A program made the position numbers and the translations under genes. From the IMG/VR virus record IMGVR_UViG_3300017967_004030, positions 1 to 64,000 of that record: a stretch of 64,000 bases of DNA; one strand, given 5' to 3'. Shown here one piece after another: positions 17,301-26,363 of the stretch; the first letter of the stretch is position 1, and each line of letters begins with the position of its first letter. The notes beneath the pieces are model-generated. The model saw only the letters and a program-made list of their open reading frames with translations. It searched no databases and was not told the DNA's origin. The DNA comes from a virus.

Positions 17301-19742
17301 ATCTCGATGTGTCCAAGTTACCGTCATAGTTTTGTTGCCATCATTGACAGATTCTTGTAGGAACTGCTTTACAATACCTACATATCCGCTGACGCCGCCG
17401 CCCGATTGTGCTTTCGAACCACTTAATGCACTGTAGGTGCTAGTAAAGTCTCCGGCGGTTATTGTACCAGAAATCGACCAATCCCAAATATCTCCCGCGT
17501 TATAGCCGGTTGACTCACATTGTAATATAATAGAATCACCTTCATTAGCTGATGTTATGAGACTTTGTAGTGCAGTACTCCAAAAATTTACTGTAATGCT
17601 TTTTGCAATTGGTGTTGTTGAAGTGTCTTGTATTATAGCAAATATAGCATTTGAACTATTGTTAGGTCCACTTACTCGTGTTCCAAAAATTTCGGATCCT
17701 TCAGTTGTAGAATCTGCAACAGATGTTCTAGTAAATGTGTATGAACCATCTCCTGTGTTTGGAAGATTAGTAATTGTTACAGATGCTGTGCCGCTCATAG
17801 CCCCGCCAACAAAGTCTGCTGCAACAGCATTTGTTCCACTAACTGCATTTACGTTAGACCAACTTACTCCGCCAGTTGTAGCTTCCCAGTTGCTTACTGT
17901 TCCTGTATATGTAAAGGTTTTGTATGTAGTTTCGTCACCGAGAGTTGGAGAACTATATCCAGTAGTAACATCTAAATCACTATTTACTACAGGAACGTTT
18001 GCAATTTCTGATTTTCCTGTCCAATAAATTTTAGTGCTTTGACCATTACCGTCTGATTGAAGAACTGTAAAATCATATGTTATGCCTGCACCTCTAGCAT
18101 CCAACACTGTTGTTGGTGTTACACTTACCGGTACTGTAACGCTTTGTCCAACACCTATGGTATAATTTTTACTTGCAACTCCGCTGGCTGAACTTACACC
18201 GTCGACATCTACAGTCCAGGCAGCAGGTCTGTTTGTTTCTTGAACTGTTATTGTTCCGCTACTATTGCCGGTGTTTGTAACAGTAATGTTTGTACTTGCC
18301 GAAGTATTGACAATTACATCTCCAATATCCCACGCAGTATTTTGAGTAAGGTATGCACTTGGGGTAACGCTAAAAGTGAATACCGCCGGTGGTGGAGGTG
18401 GTGGTGGTGGAGGTGGTGGGGGCGGTGGTGGGACACTAGTATCATTAATAACTATACTAATGGAATCTGCACCATTATCTAGACTAAGTGTTAATGTTTC
18501 AGGACCTTCTGCAAGTTGATCAGACACAGGACTAATTACTAAAGAATTTAAAGTTCCAACTGTAAAGGCTCCTTGCAAAGGTATTCCAATGTCTGCTTGG
18601 CTAGTTCCTGTAATAGTATAAGGGATAATAGTACCATTAGAAACATTTGTAGTTGTAAGAGTAATACTAGCACTGCTGCCTTCATTGACACTAGCAGCTG
18701 ATCTACTTAAAGTATAAGACGGAACAGGTGGCTGGCTTGCACTTAATTGTACTATTGTGCTGCCCACAGGAAGACTTGCTGTGGGAAATACTACAGTATC
18801 GTAAGCTGTACCATTAATATTTACTGTTCCATCTGGAATTAGTAGAGATACAGAACTTGTCCAATCACCTAATACAGCTTCATCTATCGAAAAACCTCCG
18901 GGATTGGGATCTGTAAATAAAACTTTAAATTGAATTGTTCTACTGCTTGTCTGTAATGCATATAACTCATATGCACTTTGACTATATGTATTACCTGCAT
19001 CTTTTCTATAACAAAGTTGATAACTACTACTTAAATTTGTAGCACCGATATTTTGACCTTGGCCTACACCTTTATTACTAAATGTACTATCGCCTTTAAA
19101 ACTAACAACTCCCATATTGTTCATTTCGGTTTGCCAGTCTATTGTTTTTTGCTGATTAAGATTATAGCTTACACTTGCATTAAATCGTATTTCACCACCT
19201 GCATTAAAAAAATGTCTACGAGCAGCATCTGAAGGGAAAGTAACACTAAAAATATGGTTTATATAACTAGTCCAATTTCCGCTTACAGAATTTAAATATG
19301 TACTTGATATTTGTGTACCTGAACTATTATTTAAATTTACTGTAGCTGCCTGATCAACAGTGTCGATTTCAAATTTATCATTTTCAATTTGAGTCATTAG
19401 GTTTTCTAATGACTGGATATATGCGATTTCTATTAGATCTGCATTCACAGGATCATTTTCAAAATCTCCAACAATAAAATCATTTATAGATACATTTCCA
19501 GCACCCACTTGATGTGCTCTACATCTAATTAGATCAACATAAAGATCTTCATATTGCTGTGCAGTTATTTTGTCTGAAGTTGGAGGATTAACAGTGCGAG
19601 TACCTTGCACATCGCTATTAGCATTTAAAGTTTCTCCGTAACCGAAACTTGGAGTACTAGCTAATGATAAACCTAGAACTTTTTCTAACCTATTTTGAAG
19701 GTTGTTAAATCTAGATGCTAAAATAGTTGTAGTTGTAGGCAT
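14367..19742 (-). CDS. Giant adhesin-like virion protein with Calx-beta/Ig-like repeats and polyproline tracts
   Basis: The 1791-residue protein has an N-terminal domain of about 330 residues related to that of the upstream gene 19801-24840. Shared marks are NNLQNR near the start, HQVG followed by G-[DN]-[LV]-S-I, and RRHFFN[AT]GGEIRF. This domain is probably the virion attachment part. The remainder is a string of serine/threonine-rich beta-sandwich units: Calx-beta type (for example SAASVNEGSSASITLTTTN) and Ig-like units of the TITWSSSNATTV type. Three proline runs of 15, 19 and 25 residues separate segments and would act as rigid linkers. No cytoplasmic enzyme motif was seen. A late-promoter motif lies upstream. 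Function in host adhesion is inferred from architecture. Confidence 0.8.
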   Translation of the reverse strand: MPTTTTILASRFNNLQNRLEKVLGLSLASTPSFGYGETLNANSDVQGTRTVNPPTSDKITAQQYEDLYVDLIRCRAHQVGAGNVSINDFIVGDFENDPVNADLIEIAYIQSLENLMTQIENDKFEIDTVDQAATVNLNNSSGTQISSTYLNSVSGNWTSYINHIFSVTFPSDAARRHFFNAGGEIRFNASVSYNLNQQKTIDWQTEMNNMGVVSFKGDSTFSNKGVGQGQNIGATNLSSSYQLCYRKDAGNTYSQSAYELYALQTSSRTIQFKVLFTDPNPGGFSIDEAVLGDWTSSVSLLIPDGTVNINGTAYDTVVFPTASLPVGSTIVQLSASQPPVPSYTLSRSAASVNEGSSASITLTTTNVSNGTIIPYTITGTSQADIGIPLQGAFTVGTLNSLVISPVSDQLAEGPETLTLSLDNGADSISIVINDTSVPPPPPPPPPPPPPPPAVFTFSVTPSAYLTQNTAWDIGDVIVNTSASTNITVTNTGNSSGTITVQETNRPAAWTVDVDGVSSASGVASKNYTIGVGQSVTVPVSVTPTTVLDARGAGITYDFTVLQSDGNGQSTKIYWTGKSEIANVPVVNSDLDVTTGYSSPTLGDETTYKTFTYTGTVSNWEATTGGVSWSNVNAVSGTNAVAADFVGGAMSGTASVTITNLPNTGDGSYTFTRTSVADSTTEGSEIFGTRVSGPNNSSNAIFAIIQDTSTTPIAKSITVNFWSTALQSLITSANEGDSIILQCESTGYNAGDIWDWSISGTITAGDFTSTYSALSGSKAQSGGGVSGYVGIVKQFLQESVNDGNKTMTVTWTHRDTGDSASTSLTLINDDLPSGVNSTTVNPTSSPVYNSFTHTVVGPPNTEHLGSVTSNNPSVADVPKGLPGTGATIPANGQLVFTRLQAKPGNYTYTSHFENVSGYSPLTASTNYTITAVLGLSRNNFTVIEGATGADREVTIAGGFPGGQFSINGQSLSAFVFDSNGTATIQIQTSPAGSYSFTIAEAFSNNSTTLNYTVTDVYQSTISISPSSPDVNQNATLTITGRPNGSFSVSGSDVFTGTFNSSGNYTSTVSFGSAGQRTYNVSVPNPDLASSLTFTVTAVYSPSVSIVSATGNPDGDVYIYYARPNTNFTWSATELTSGNSGSGTTNASGTATFPVTMSTSFGEGVTITVNFSDGTSAYYAVTPVEPTYSISGPSNINEGSSGTYTVTATGWASAPTLYWDVTGGSDFSTSSGSFSMFNNSGSFSLSPIADATTEGAESKTINVRKTASGGAVASQSITINDTSQTPVANPSPTYDNVAISWSPTSGTVNSTSFTLSWDGGYNSATLFGYDIYVISPSGNVNPNRYNTKSGSASGVADQVGTWTGYIKIYNLIDTSLEITVSTNPALTVNQAVTIPNPTIAFDAASAFIGETIRADYTAGTGANTTYAAIYPPSSTTAVVSSTTKPGGALTYEVLANTGNWRASIASSYYDATNTLKYVTASDTIAVGLPGPTGNIYFEGSGVYNVGDTITVTWTSSNTTTTVTAYAYYGLNSIVVGPVNGTSGSRTFTATAGGIHTAALAHGTDTLDTDTIFVSAAPPPPPPPPPPPPPPPPPPPGPTGSVSISPLSGTTSDIYTITWSSSNATTVAVNAYKDNVFQGLFSSSASGSTSTGIGQVGTWRADLVLNGTVVDQAFTIVSAVSTPPPPPPPPPPPPPPPPPPPPPPPPPTYAIQVTAVAVGLTAYVSITGGIPNTSYAYSVYKDGAAYTSGSRTTDANGTDTISAQLPTGFYTVGVAQTGAGSDGASFTISGGLLP
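14631..14705 (-). repeat. In-frame proline-codon repeat (25 prolines)
   Basis: Twenty-five consecutive proline codons, using CCA, CCT and CCG. Much of it follows a 12-base period (on the + strand TGGTGGCGGAGG). The triplet unit means that length changes would keep the frame. Confidence 0.9.
14964..15020 (-). repeat. In-frame proline-codon repeat (19 prolines)
   Basis: Nineteen consecutive proline codons between two Ig-like units of the adhesin, with the same mixture of CCA, CCT, CCG and CCC codons as the neighbouring tract 259 bases away. Confidence 0.9.
18387..18431 (-). repeat. In-frame proline-codon repeat (15 prolines)
   Basis: Fifteen consecutive proline codons that separate the first Calx-beta unit from the following beta domains of the adhesin. 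CCA codons dominate. Confidence 0.9.
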
Positions 19743-19770
19743 TAATTCTCTCTATACACTTTGCTTAGTG

Positions 19771-19779
19771 TATTTATTA
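19771..19779 (-). promoter_or_regulatory. Late promoter motif TAATAAATA
   Basis: On the minus strand TAATAAATA ends 28 bases before the ATG at 19742, in the 58-base gap between the two giant adhesin genes. It lies within an imperfect inverted repeat (GTGTATT ... AATACAC). Spacing fits a gp55-type late promoter. Confidence 0.55.
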
Positions 19780-19800
19780 AAAAATAATACACAACTATTT

Positions 19801-22800
19801 TTACGGTAAAATGCCACCAATGCCGCCATCATTTGGTAGTACTTCGATGTTAGCCTGATCTACAAATTCTCCATTTAACCATAATTGTACATAATAAAAG
19901 CCTTGAGTAGCAAAGTAGTACGAAGATGAACCGCTTGCACTAACTGTAGTTAACGGATTAAGGGTACTTACACCTTCTTTGCCTACTCTAATTTGGACAA
20001 CTCCTGCTCCTTCACTTGTCCAAGTATACGATTCTATTATACCTGTTTCACTAAACGGAGCATCCCAAGAAATACTTCCTGATGGTTCTGGCGGTCTAGC
20101 AATCATACTAGTTGAATCTGAAGCTAACTCTGTAGTTCCGTCAAATAATCTAACAGTCCACGTACCTATTTGGTTTAAAGTTACAGGTCCTATCTGTCCT
20201 GATGCAGCAGTACTCACTGGACCAATTGTTTGTCCGTCTGGTCTAGTAAATGAATATTTAGGTGAATCGGCATTTGCTGTGGTCCACTCTATAAAGACTT
20301 GTGTTTCGTCAACATATCCATTAGCAGGATAAACATCTAAAGTTCCAGTTGCTTCTGGTGCAACTACTGTAACAGTTGATGTATCAATAACTGTGCCATC
20401 TAATACTAATTCAAATGTATATGATCCAATTGTATTTAGAATAATTGTATCTGTACCTTGTGCTGTAACTTTATCATATTGTAAACGTAAACCATCAGGT
20501 TTTAATATATCCACTCTAACAGTTGACGCATTTGCCGCTGCCCAAGTATAGCTACATAAATTTGCACCTTGCATTTCAGCTGTAATTGTACCAGTAACTC
20601 TTGCTCCTACAGTAAATCCAACGGTATCAAGTGTTGCGCCTGTATAACTGCCTGTTCTAACTTGTACAGCCCAATTTCCTACAGGAGCATTTATAGGCAC
20701 ATCATAAATCCAATTTACGCTGTTACCGGTAATCTGTTGTACAGAAGATTGTGTTGTAGTGCCTAGCGGGTTAGTTACCGTTATATATACTAGTTCGCCA
20801 TCCGGAACATTAGTTGTAGTAAGTGTGTATCTTATAGCACTTTGTGCAAACACATCAACGACCCTCGGACTTAATGAATAAGTAGGATCTGGAACATCTA
20901 TTACTTCTCTTTGAACAGTAATAGTGTGTGTAGGGAATTCTCCACTAAAACCAGAAGCAGGTGCAGATATGGTAAATTGATATGTTTCTGCTTCGTCATC
21001 TGGAATAATTATAGCATAATAAACTAGTTTTGATTCAAAGTATTGTGTACCACGTGCATCTATAGACCAAGTTCTTGGATTTGTAGCTACTCCAGAAATA
21101 TTGCTCGGTTTATCAGAAAAATACACTTCGCCTGATACAACTGAATCTCTACCGTAATCTATATAATTATCTTTATAGTCATCTTCAAAAATAATTGTAA
21201 GTCTACCACTTATTGTGTGTCTTCCGGTAGAAGGAATAGTTAGTGTGTCGGAAGAACCTTCTTGGAATCTGATAGGAGAAGCTGTATATTCATTTGGTTT
21301 TTCATTTATTACTATTTGTACAGTATCAGCTTCAATGCCAGGATAATCATATGTAACATTATACACATAAGTACCAGCGGCGGTAATTTTGAATGTTCCT
21401 TCCCAATTACCTTGAGCATCAAATGTGCCAGTCTTTTCTTCTATTCCGTTATTAGCTCTCCAAATAGTATTTGGTCTGCCTCCTGAGGCGGTTACTGTAA
21501 AGAATTCTCCTTTAAAGGCTGATCCCGGTAGTGACCATTTTACGTCATACTCTGGATCTTCTTCTCCAGTTGATGTATCTACTATTGCAACCCAAGCAAC
21601 ATCTAATCTAGGACCAGATCGGCTTGTTCTTATTTCAGTACCGAATGTTTCGCCACCTTCTTTTAGTAAATCCTCTGCAAGTGTTCTTGAAAAAGTTCCT
21701 GTATTATTGTTAATTGTAATACTTCCTGACAATCTAAAATCAGTAAAGTCGTCTTCTTCTAAATAACGAGGTTGTCCTACAATATCACTATATTGTGTAT
21801 GATTCCAATATAAAGTAGTTCCGTTTGGAACAAATGTAGTATTAACTGTATAGGTAAGTGTCTCTCCTTCATTGACAGAATCTTTGTTTGCTGATATACT
21901 GTATGTTGGAGTTCGATCTATTGCTTTTTCGTATGTAACTGGTATTACTATATTATCTATGCCTGCTTCATTAGCCTCTAGGAAAAATGTCAAACTTCCA
22001 GTAAAATTGTTGCTGTTAGTATTAAAAGAAAATTCTAGTGTAGGGGAGAAAGTAGGCGTTGCTGTGAAATTTAAAATAGAGTCCGGAGTAGTTGAAGTTG
22101 GAGTATAGTTTACTGGAGTTAAACTAGTAGTTACACCAGATGGGAAACTTGGACTCCAGCCTATAACTTTATATTGACCGTTTTTAGCTTGGAACTGTAT
22201 CTGTCTAGTAGTGATAGTAGTAAAATCAAGGCTCGCCGGGGCAGTACTTGCTTCTAAAGGTGCCTCAGGTGGATCTACGTTCTCTTCCCATTCAATGTAA
22301 ACAGCTCCAACACCGCCACTACTTTGTCCTGAACTTGATCCGAATCCAATACCTGATACGTCTCCGCCTGTCGCTCCGCCGCCACCGCCGTATCTTCCGC
22401 CTGTACCATCTGAACCCGACCCGGAAGTTCCGTCGTTGCCACTGCCGCCTCCTGTTCCTGAACTACCAGAAGGAGTACCAAATGCGCCTCCGACTGTATT
22501 TGTAAATGCAAGACCGGTACCGCCGCCGCCTCCAGCATAAAGAGCCGGTTCAGCACTACCGCTGCCGCCGCCACCGCCTCCAGCGCCTGCGCCGCCTTCT
22601 ATACCTCGTATAGCGTCAATGCCTGTAAGATAACGGCCACCGCGGCCACCAGTCCCGCCATTAGAACCTCCCCAATATCCAGCGCCGCCTCCGCCGCCGC
22701 CACCATATTCGTAGTATCCTTGGCCGCCGGAACCGCCGTTTCCGCCAGTATCTCCATAGTAGCCTCCGCCGAGGCCGCCTGCACTAAGAACTGCATTGTT

Positions 22801-24840
22801 TACAATGTAGCCACCACGACGGCCGCCTAATCCTGCTATCTCTGTTTGAGATTTAAACCAAGATGGTTGCCCGTTTTGTCCTAGTTGACCAAAACTGCCT
22901 GCGCCGCCAGCCCCAACTTGAACATCAAATTCTTGTCCAGGAGTAACTGTGATTGTTTTTTCTGCTGCGCCGCCTCCGCCGCCTCCGCCGCCGCCGGTAC
23001 CTGAACCAGCGCCACCGCCTCCGATTACTCTTACTGTAAGTTGTGTTACATCATTAGGAACAATAAACTTATATAATCCCGGTACATCTTCGAAAACTGG
23101 TGACGAAAGGTTAGATATATATTGCACTGAGGGTGGAGAGAATGATGTCTCATTAATTATTGTTTGGGCGCCATTACCAACCTCTAATACCACTGTACCA
23201 GTATCAGATCCTAATCTTAATTGTACATCGTATGTTTCGTCTGCACCATCCGTAAATGCGTCCGCAGTGGCAGTTAAACTAAAGCTTCCTTCTCCATTAT
23301 TATCTAATGTAAATGATCCGCTAAGAGAATTACTTGTAAAATCACTTGCAGTTACATTATTTCCGACAATAGTATAAAACAGTTCTGTACCAGCATCTAA
23401 TCCAGTTGTTTGAACTCCGTAAAATGCTGTGTATTGTCCTTCTTCGATAATTGTATCGTCTACTGGATTTGTAGTGCTTACTGTAATTGCATAAGTAGGA
23501 TTAGAAGGAGTTTCTACTCCTTCTGAATTGTCAACAATAGTAACTACTCCAGTTTGATCAACAAATCTTGTTCTAGCAGAATCTGTGAATAACCGTAGTC
23601 TAAAACTTTCATTACCTTCTGTAAAACTATCTGCTACTGTTGTTCTAGTTATTGTTCTTTCAGCTTGTGTATAAGCTTCTGATATAGTTATACTACCTTG
23701 TAACGTATTATCACTAAAATCGCTTGTAGTAATGCTACCGTTAACAACTTGTGTATCCCAATACAAAGTAATCGGAAAATTATTTACACTTGCTGATACC
23801 ACAAAATCTAATGATACAATGCGAGAACCGTTCTCGTCATCTTCATACATAGTTTTTTCAAGGTCAACACCGATGTTATATTCAGGGGCAGCAGGCGCAG
23901 GAGGAACATCAAATCCAGAAATAGAAGTTGTTGTTGCAAAATCTGGCTGGGCAATCTGAACATAACTGCCTACAGCCCTATACATAACTATATTACTTTC
24001 TAATTTTCCGTCTACATTGTTGTCTACGTTTGTGCCTGTATCTAAATCATTAAATATAACTTTAAATTCAAGTTGACTTTCTGAAATTGCTCTAGCTTCT
24101 ATAGAGTATCTATTTACTTCATATATTTGTTGATAAAGTCCGCGGCCAGTTTGTCCAAAAATTTCTTGATAACTAGATGTTAAATCATAGTTGCCAATGT
24201 TTCCTACAACTACGCTACCTTTTTTAGTCGACGTATATCCAAAAGAAATTGTTCCTACTTGACTACAAATGTCAGCCCAATCTAATCCTTTAGGTGTATT
24301 TGCACCTGTATTTGCTGCTGTAAATCTAATCTCGCCGCCTGTATTGAAAAAATGTCTTCTATGATCAGCATTGTCAAATGTTACAGTAAAAATATGATAA
24401 ACCGAAGAGTTCCACGATGCAGATCTAAAATCTCTTAAGGATAGTTTTTGTTCTGCTTGAGATGGATGTACGGTGAATTTGTCTGCTTCTACTTGAGCAA
24501 TTAGTCTTTCAAAATCATCAAAACCTTTTTTGAATCCATCTGGATCTGTGCTTAACTGGCCTTGATTATTAATAAATTGACTAGTTTCTTCTGCAACTGT
24601 GTTTAAATTTGCTGTTACTTGCGCAATAGATAAATCGCCAGGTCCTACTTGGTGGACTCTTGCATTTAGAATATCAGCATAAATGTTATTAATGTCTGAT
24701 GCTCTAATTATACCTTCTAAGGCATTGACTTGTGAACTAGCTAGAACCTGTCCATATCCGCTTTGTCCTGAACCTGTCCCATAAATTAATGCAATTCTAT
24801 TTTGCAGGTTATTAATATCAGCTGCCTGAATACTTGCCAT
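19801..24840 (-). CDS. Giant adhesin-like virion protein with Calx-beta, glycine-rich and Ig-like domains
   Basis: The 1679-residue protein shares its N-terminal domain (to about residue 315) with the protein at 14367-19742, including HRRHFFNTGGEIRF. Next come two Calx-beta-type repeats (about 318-565; SFTEGNESFRLRLF is typical). Then a glycine-rich domain (about 600-850) opens with FIVPNDVTQLTVRVIGGGGA. A third Calx-beta repeat (about 990-1100; KDSVNEGETLTYTVNTT) and a C-terminal run of Ig-like repeats (TYTWTSEGAGVVQI type) follow. Glycine-rich domains of this type form polyglycine-helix bundles in some phage receptor-binding proteins, so this one is a candidate tip. It starts 9 bases after the preceding fibre gene's stop, with AAGGAT as ribosome site. 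Role in receptor binding is inferred. Confidence 0.8.
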   Translation of the reverse strand: MASIQAADINNLQNRIALIYGTGSGQSGYGQVLASSQVNALEGIIRASDINNIYADILNARVHQVGPGDLSIAQVTANLNTVAEETSQFINNQGQLSTDPDGFKKGFDDFERLIAQVEADKFTVHPSQAEQKLSLRDFRSASWNSSVYHIFTVTFDNADHRRHFFNTGGEIRFTAANTGANTPKGLDWADICSQVGTISFGYTSTKKGSVVVGNIGNYDLTSSYQEIFGQTGRGLYQQIYEVNRYSIEARAISESQLEFKVIFNDLDTGTNVDNNVDGKLESNIVMYRAVGSYVQIAQPDFATTTSISGFDVPPAPAAPEYNIGVDLEKTMYEDDENGSRIVSLDFVVSASVNNFPITLYWDTQVVNGSITTSDFSDNTLQGSITISEAYTQAERTITRTTVADSFTEGNESFRLRLFTDSARTRFVDQTGVVTIVDNSEGVETPSNPTYAITVSTTNPVDDTIIEEGQYTAFYGVQTTGLDAGTELFYTIVGNNVTASDFTSNSLSGSFTLDNNGEGSFSLTATADAFTDGADETYDVQLRLGSDTGTVVLEVGNGAQTIINETSFSPPSVQYISNLSSPVFEDVPGLYKFIVPNDVTQLTVRVIGGGGAGSGTGGGGGGGGGAAEKTITVTPGQEFDVQVGAGGAGSFGQLGQNGQPSWFKSQTEIAGLGGRRGGYIVNNAVLSAGGLGGGYYGDTGGNGGSGGQGYYEYGGGGGGGAGYWGGSNGGTGGRGGRYLTGIDAIRGIEGGAGAGGGGGGSGSAEPALYAGGGGGTGLAFTNTVGGAFGTPSGSSGTGGGSGNDGTSGSGSDGTGGRYGGGGGATGGDVSGIGFGSSSGQSSGGVGAVYIEWEENVDPPEAPLEASTAPASLDFTTITTRQIQFQAKNGQYKVIGWSPSFPSGVTTSLTPVNYTPTSTTPDSILNFTATPTFSPTLEFSFNTNSNNFTGSLTFFLEANEAGIDNIVIPVTYEKAIDRTPTYSISANKDSVNEGETLTYTVNTTFVPNGTTLYWNHTQYSDIVGQPRYLEEDDFTDFRLSGSITINNNTGTFSRTLAEDLLKEGGETFGTEIRTSRSGPRLDVAWVAIVDTSTGEEDPEYDVKWSLPGSAFKGEFFTVTASGGRPNTIWRANNGIEEKTGTFDAQGNWEGTFKITAAGTYVYNVTYDYPGIEADTVQIVINEKPNEYTASPIRFQEGSSDTLTIPSTGRHTISGRLTIIFEDDYKDNYIDYGRDSVVSGEVYFSDKPSNISGVATNPRTWSIDARGTQYFESKLVYYAIIIPDDEAETYQFTISAPASGFSGEFPTHTITVQREVIDVPDPTYSLSPRVVDVFAQSAIRYTLTTTNVPDGELVYITVTNPLGTTTQSSVQQITGNSVNWIYDVPINAPVGNWAVQVRTGSYTGATLDTVGFTVGARVTGTITAEMQGANLCSYTWAAANASTVRVDILKPDGLRLQYDKVTAQGTDTIILNTIGSYTFELVLDGTVIDTSTVTVVAPEATGTLDVYPANGYVDETQVFIEWTTANADSPKYSFTRPDGQTIGPVSTAASGQIGPVTLNQIGTWTVRLFDGTTELASDSTSMIARPPEPSGSISWDAPFSETGIIESYTWTSEGAGVVQIRVGKEGVSTLNPLTTVSASGSSSYYFATQGFYYVQLWLNGEFVDQANIEVLPNDGGIGGILP
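22290..23035 (-). repeat. Glycine-rich, locally GC-rich coding segment
   Basis: This part of the 1679-residue adhesin encodes many glycine runs (GGGGGGGGG and GGGGGGGGAGYWGG types). It stands out as a GC-rich island (GCC/GCCGCC strings on the + strand) in an AT-rich genome. The open antisense frames here are by-products of the GGN repeats. Confidence 0.8.
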
Positions 24841-24849
24841 AACAAATCC

Positions 24850-26325
24850 TTATACTTTTAGAACGCATTCAATTAATTTTTCATTTTCGTCATCGCTGCT
24901 TTCTAATGCAACTCCTACTAACCCGTTACTTGCAATAGTGGAAGCAACTCCATCCTGCCAAGCATAAACTGTTTGTCCTTTTGATACTGGTCCTGCAACT
25001 CTAACAGGTACTCTACCTTTTAGTCCTATTGCTTGGCCGTCTGCTTCTGAATTCATTAAGTATGCTGGTTTATCACTTATAACACCTATTACTAAATCAC
25101 TAACTTTAGCAGCTCTAGCTTCAGCTTCGCCACCAACTGCCATAACAGTTCCTACTGGATATTCTTGATCAGTAGTATATTTCTCTGCTAAGTCAGCATA
25201 TCTTGCGCTTGTAGCAGTACCTTGAAATAAGTTTGCTACTAAGTTACCATCTGCTGTTCTAACTGCAACAGTATTATTACTAAGTAATTGGCTTCCGCTT
25301 GCATATAATCCTGTTGCATATTTTAATTGATCAGCTTTATCTGATATTCCTCTAAAATTAGCTGCATAAACTTCGTTCCATCTTAAAGCAGTACTACCAA
25401 TATCAAAAATATTATCAGCACCTGGAACTATATTTGTAGGAGTAACTCTACCTATTTCTTTTGTTATTCCTAAATTATCTGTAGTACGCCAAATAATGTT
25501 TTGTGTAGGTAGTGTATTTTCTAAAATACCATCATTATTTTGAACGTAAATTCTAAACTCGTTATTATCGCCTATTGTTAATCCAGCATTTGGAAAATTT
25601 GTTATACCTACAAATGATGCACCATCTCTCAACAAGAAATCAGTCGATGGTCTGCCGTTCAATTTTGCTGCATTAGATGCTGTACCGTGGAATTCAAAAT
25701 TTCTATCAGGTATTTGTGCGCTATTAGTAACGCCTAAATCAACTTCTTGTGTATACTTTAATGTTACACCTTTACGTACTAGATCAAACCCAGCAATTGC
25801 ATTACTAGGATCTATTCTAAATTCAAAATTACTAATTATTGTAACTACTTGATCTTCGATTGTAGAAGCAATTACTGAATATGTAAGACCGTCCAAGCCT
25901 AAAATATCAAGACTTACCATTTGTGTAAGTCCTTCGCCAGCATTTTGTGGGCCTATTAATACAAAATTTGTTCCATTATATACATATAACTGTTCATTTA
26001 CTGTATCCCACCAAAAATCACCTACTGTTGCACCTGTGGGTTGAGATTCCGAAGCGTTTGCGCCTCCTGATGTTTTCCAAGCATTACCGTCATAAAATTT
26101 TAATTTTGTTGCATTACTATCATACCAAATTTGACCACTTAAAGGCCTTTGCGGTGCAACTGTGCCGGAAAAATTTTCTAACAAAAACAAAAAGTTTTCG
26201 TTTTGTATTTCGCCGTATCCGGCATAATTCTTACCTATAAATTTTAAGTCAGTTGTTTGATCAAGAGTTCCATCTTCAACTGTAGTTAAAATGGTATTAT
26301 TATATCTATCTATTTGGTATGCCAT
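24850..26325 (-). CDS. Tail fibre protein with shared N-terminal module (third of three paralogues)
   Basis: The 491-residue protein starts with the module common to this gene and the next two: a beta-rich stretch, K-x-Y-x-GYGE-x-x-NENF-x-x-LLE, then P-L-S-GQIWYDS, FYDGNAWK, and GDFWWDTVNEQLYVYNG. The module probably binds the fibre to the baseplate or to the next fibre. The C-terminal 130 residues (ADLAEKYTTDQEYPVGTVMA, then GLKGRVPVRVAGPVSKGQ) look like the terminal beta domain found on many marine phage fibres. This may resemble the self-cleaving chaperone domain (Peptidase_G2), but I see no decisive catalytic residues. A late-promoter motif lies upstream. Confidence 0.8.
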   Translation of the reverse strand: MAYQIDRYNNTILTTVEDGTLDQTTDLKFIGKNYAGYGEIQNENFLFLLENFSGTVAPQRPLSGQIWYDSNATKLKFYDGNAWKTSGGANASESQPTGATVGDFWWDTVNEQLYVYNGTNFVLIGPQNAGEGLTQMVSLDILGLDGLTYSVIASTIEDQVVTIISNFEFRIDPSNAIAGFDLVRKGVTLKYTQEVDLGVTNSAQIPDRNFEFHGTASNAAKLNGRPSTDFLLRDGASFVGITNFPNAGLTIGDNNEFRIYVQNNDGILENTLPTQNIIWRTTDNLGITKEIGRVTPTNIVPGADNIFDIGSTALRWNEVYAANFRGISDKADQLKYATGLYASGSQLLSNNTVAVRTADGNLVANLFQGTATSARYADLAEKYTTDQEYPVGTVMAVGGEAEARAAKVSDLVIGVISDKPAYLMNSEADGQAIGLKGRVPVRVAGPVSKGQTVYAWQDGVASTIASNGLVGVALESSDDENEKLIECVLKV

Positions 26326-26352
26326 TCCTATAAACCCCTAAGTGCTATATGT

Positions 26353-26360
26353 TATTTATT
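26353..26360 (-). promoter_or_regulatory. Late promoter motif AATAAATA
   Basis: AATAAATA on the minus strand lies 27 bases before the ATG at 26325, immediately after the stop codon of the preceding fibre gene. It could give the 24850 fibre gene and the adhesins an extra late start. Confidence 0.5.
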
Positions 26361-26363
26361 CGT

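Noticed and set aside
14503-18482. Several open frames in other phases across the adhesin gene, including long antisense ones.
   Set aside because: They run through the low-complexity GGN and Ser/Thr-rich coding sequence, translate to repetitive or unrecognisable proteins, and lack ribosome sites. They are by-products of the real gene.
19757-19798. The inverted repeat GTGTATT/AATACAC between the two adhesin genes as a terminator.
   Set aside because: No T-run follows the stem on the transcribed strand and it contains the late-promoter motif; termination is not supported.
22248-23377. Open frames over the glycine-rich segment.
   Set aside because: They arise from GC-rich GGN repeats in other frames; the sense frame has a clear domain structure.
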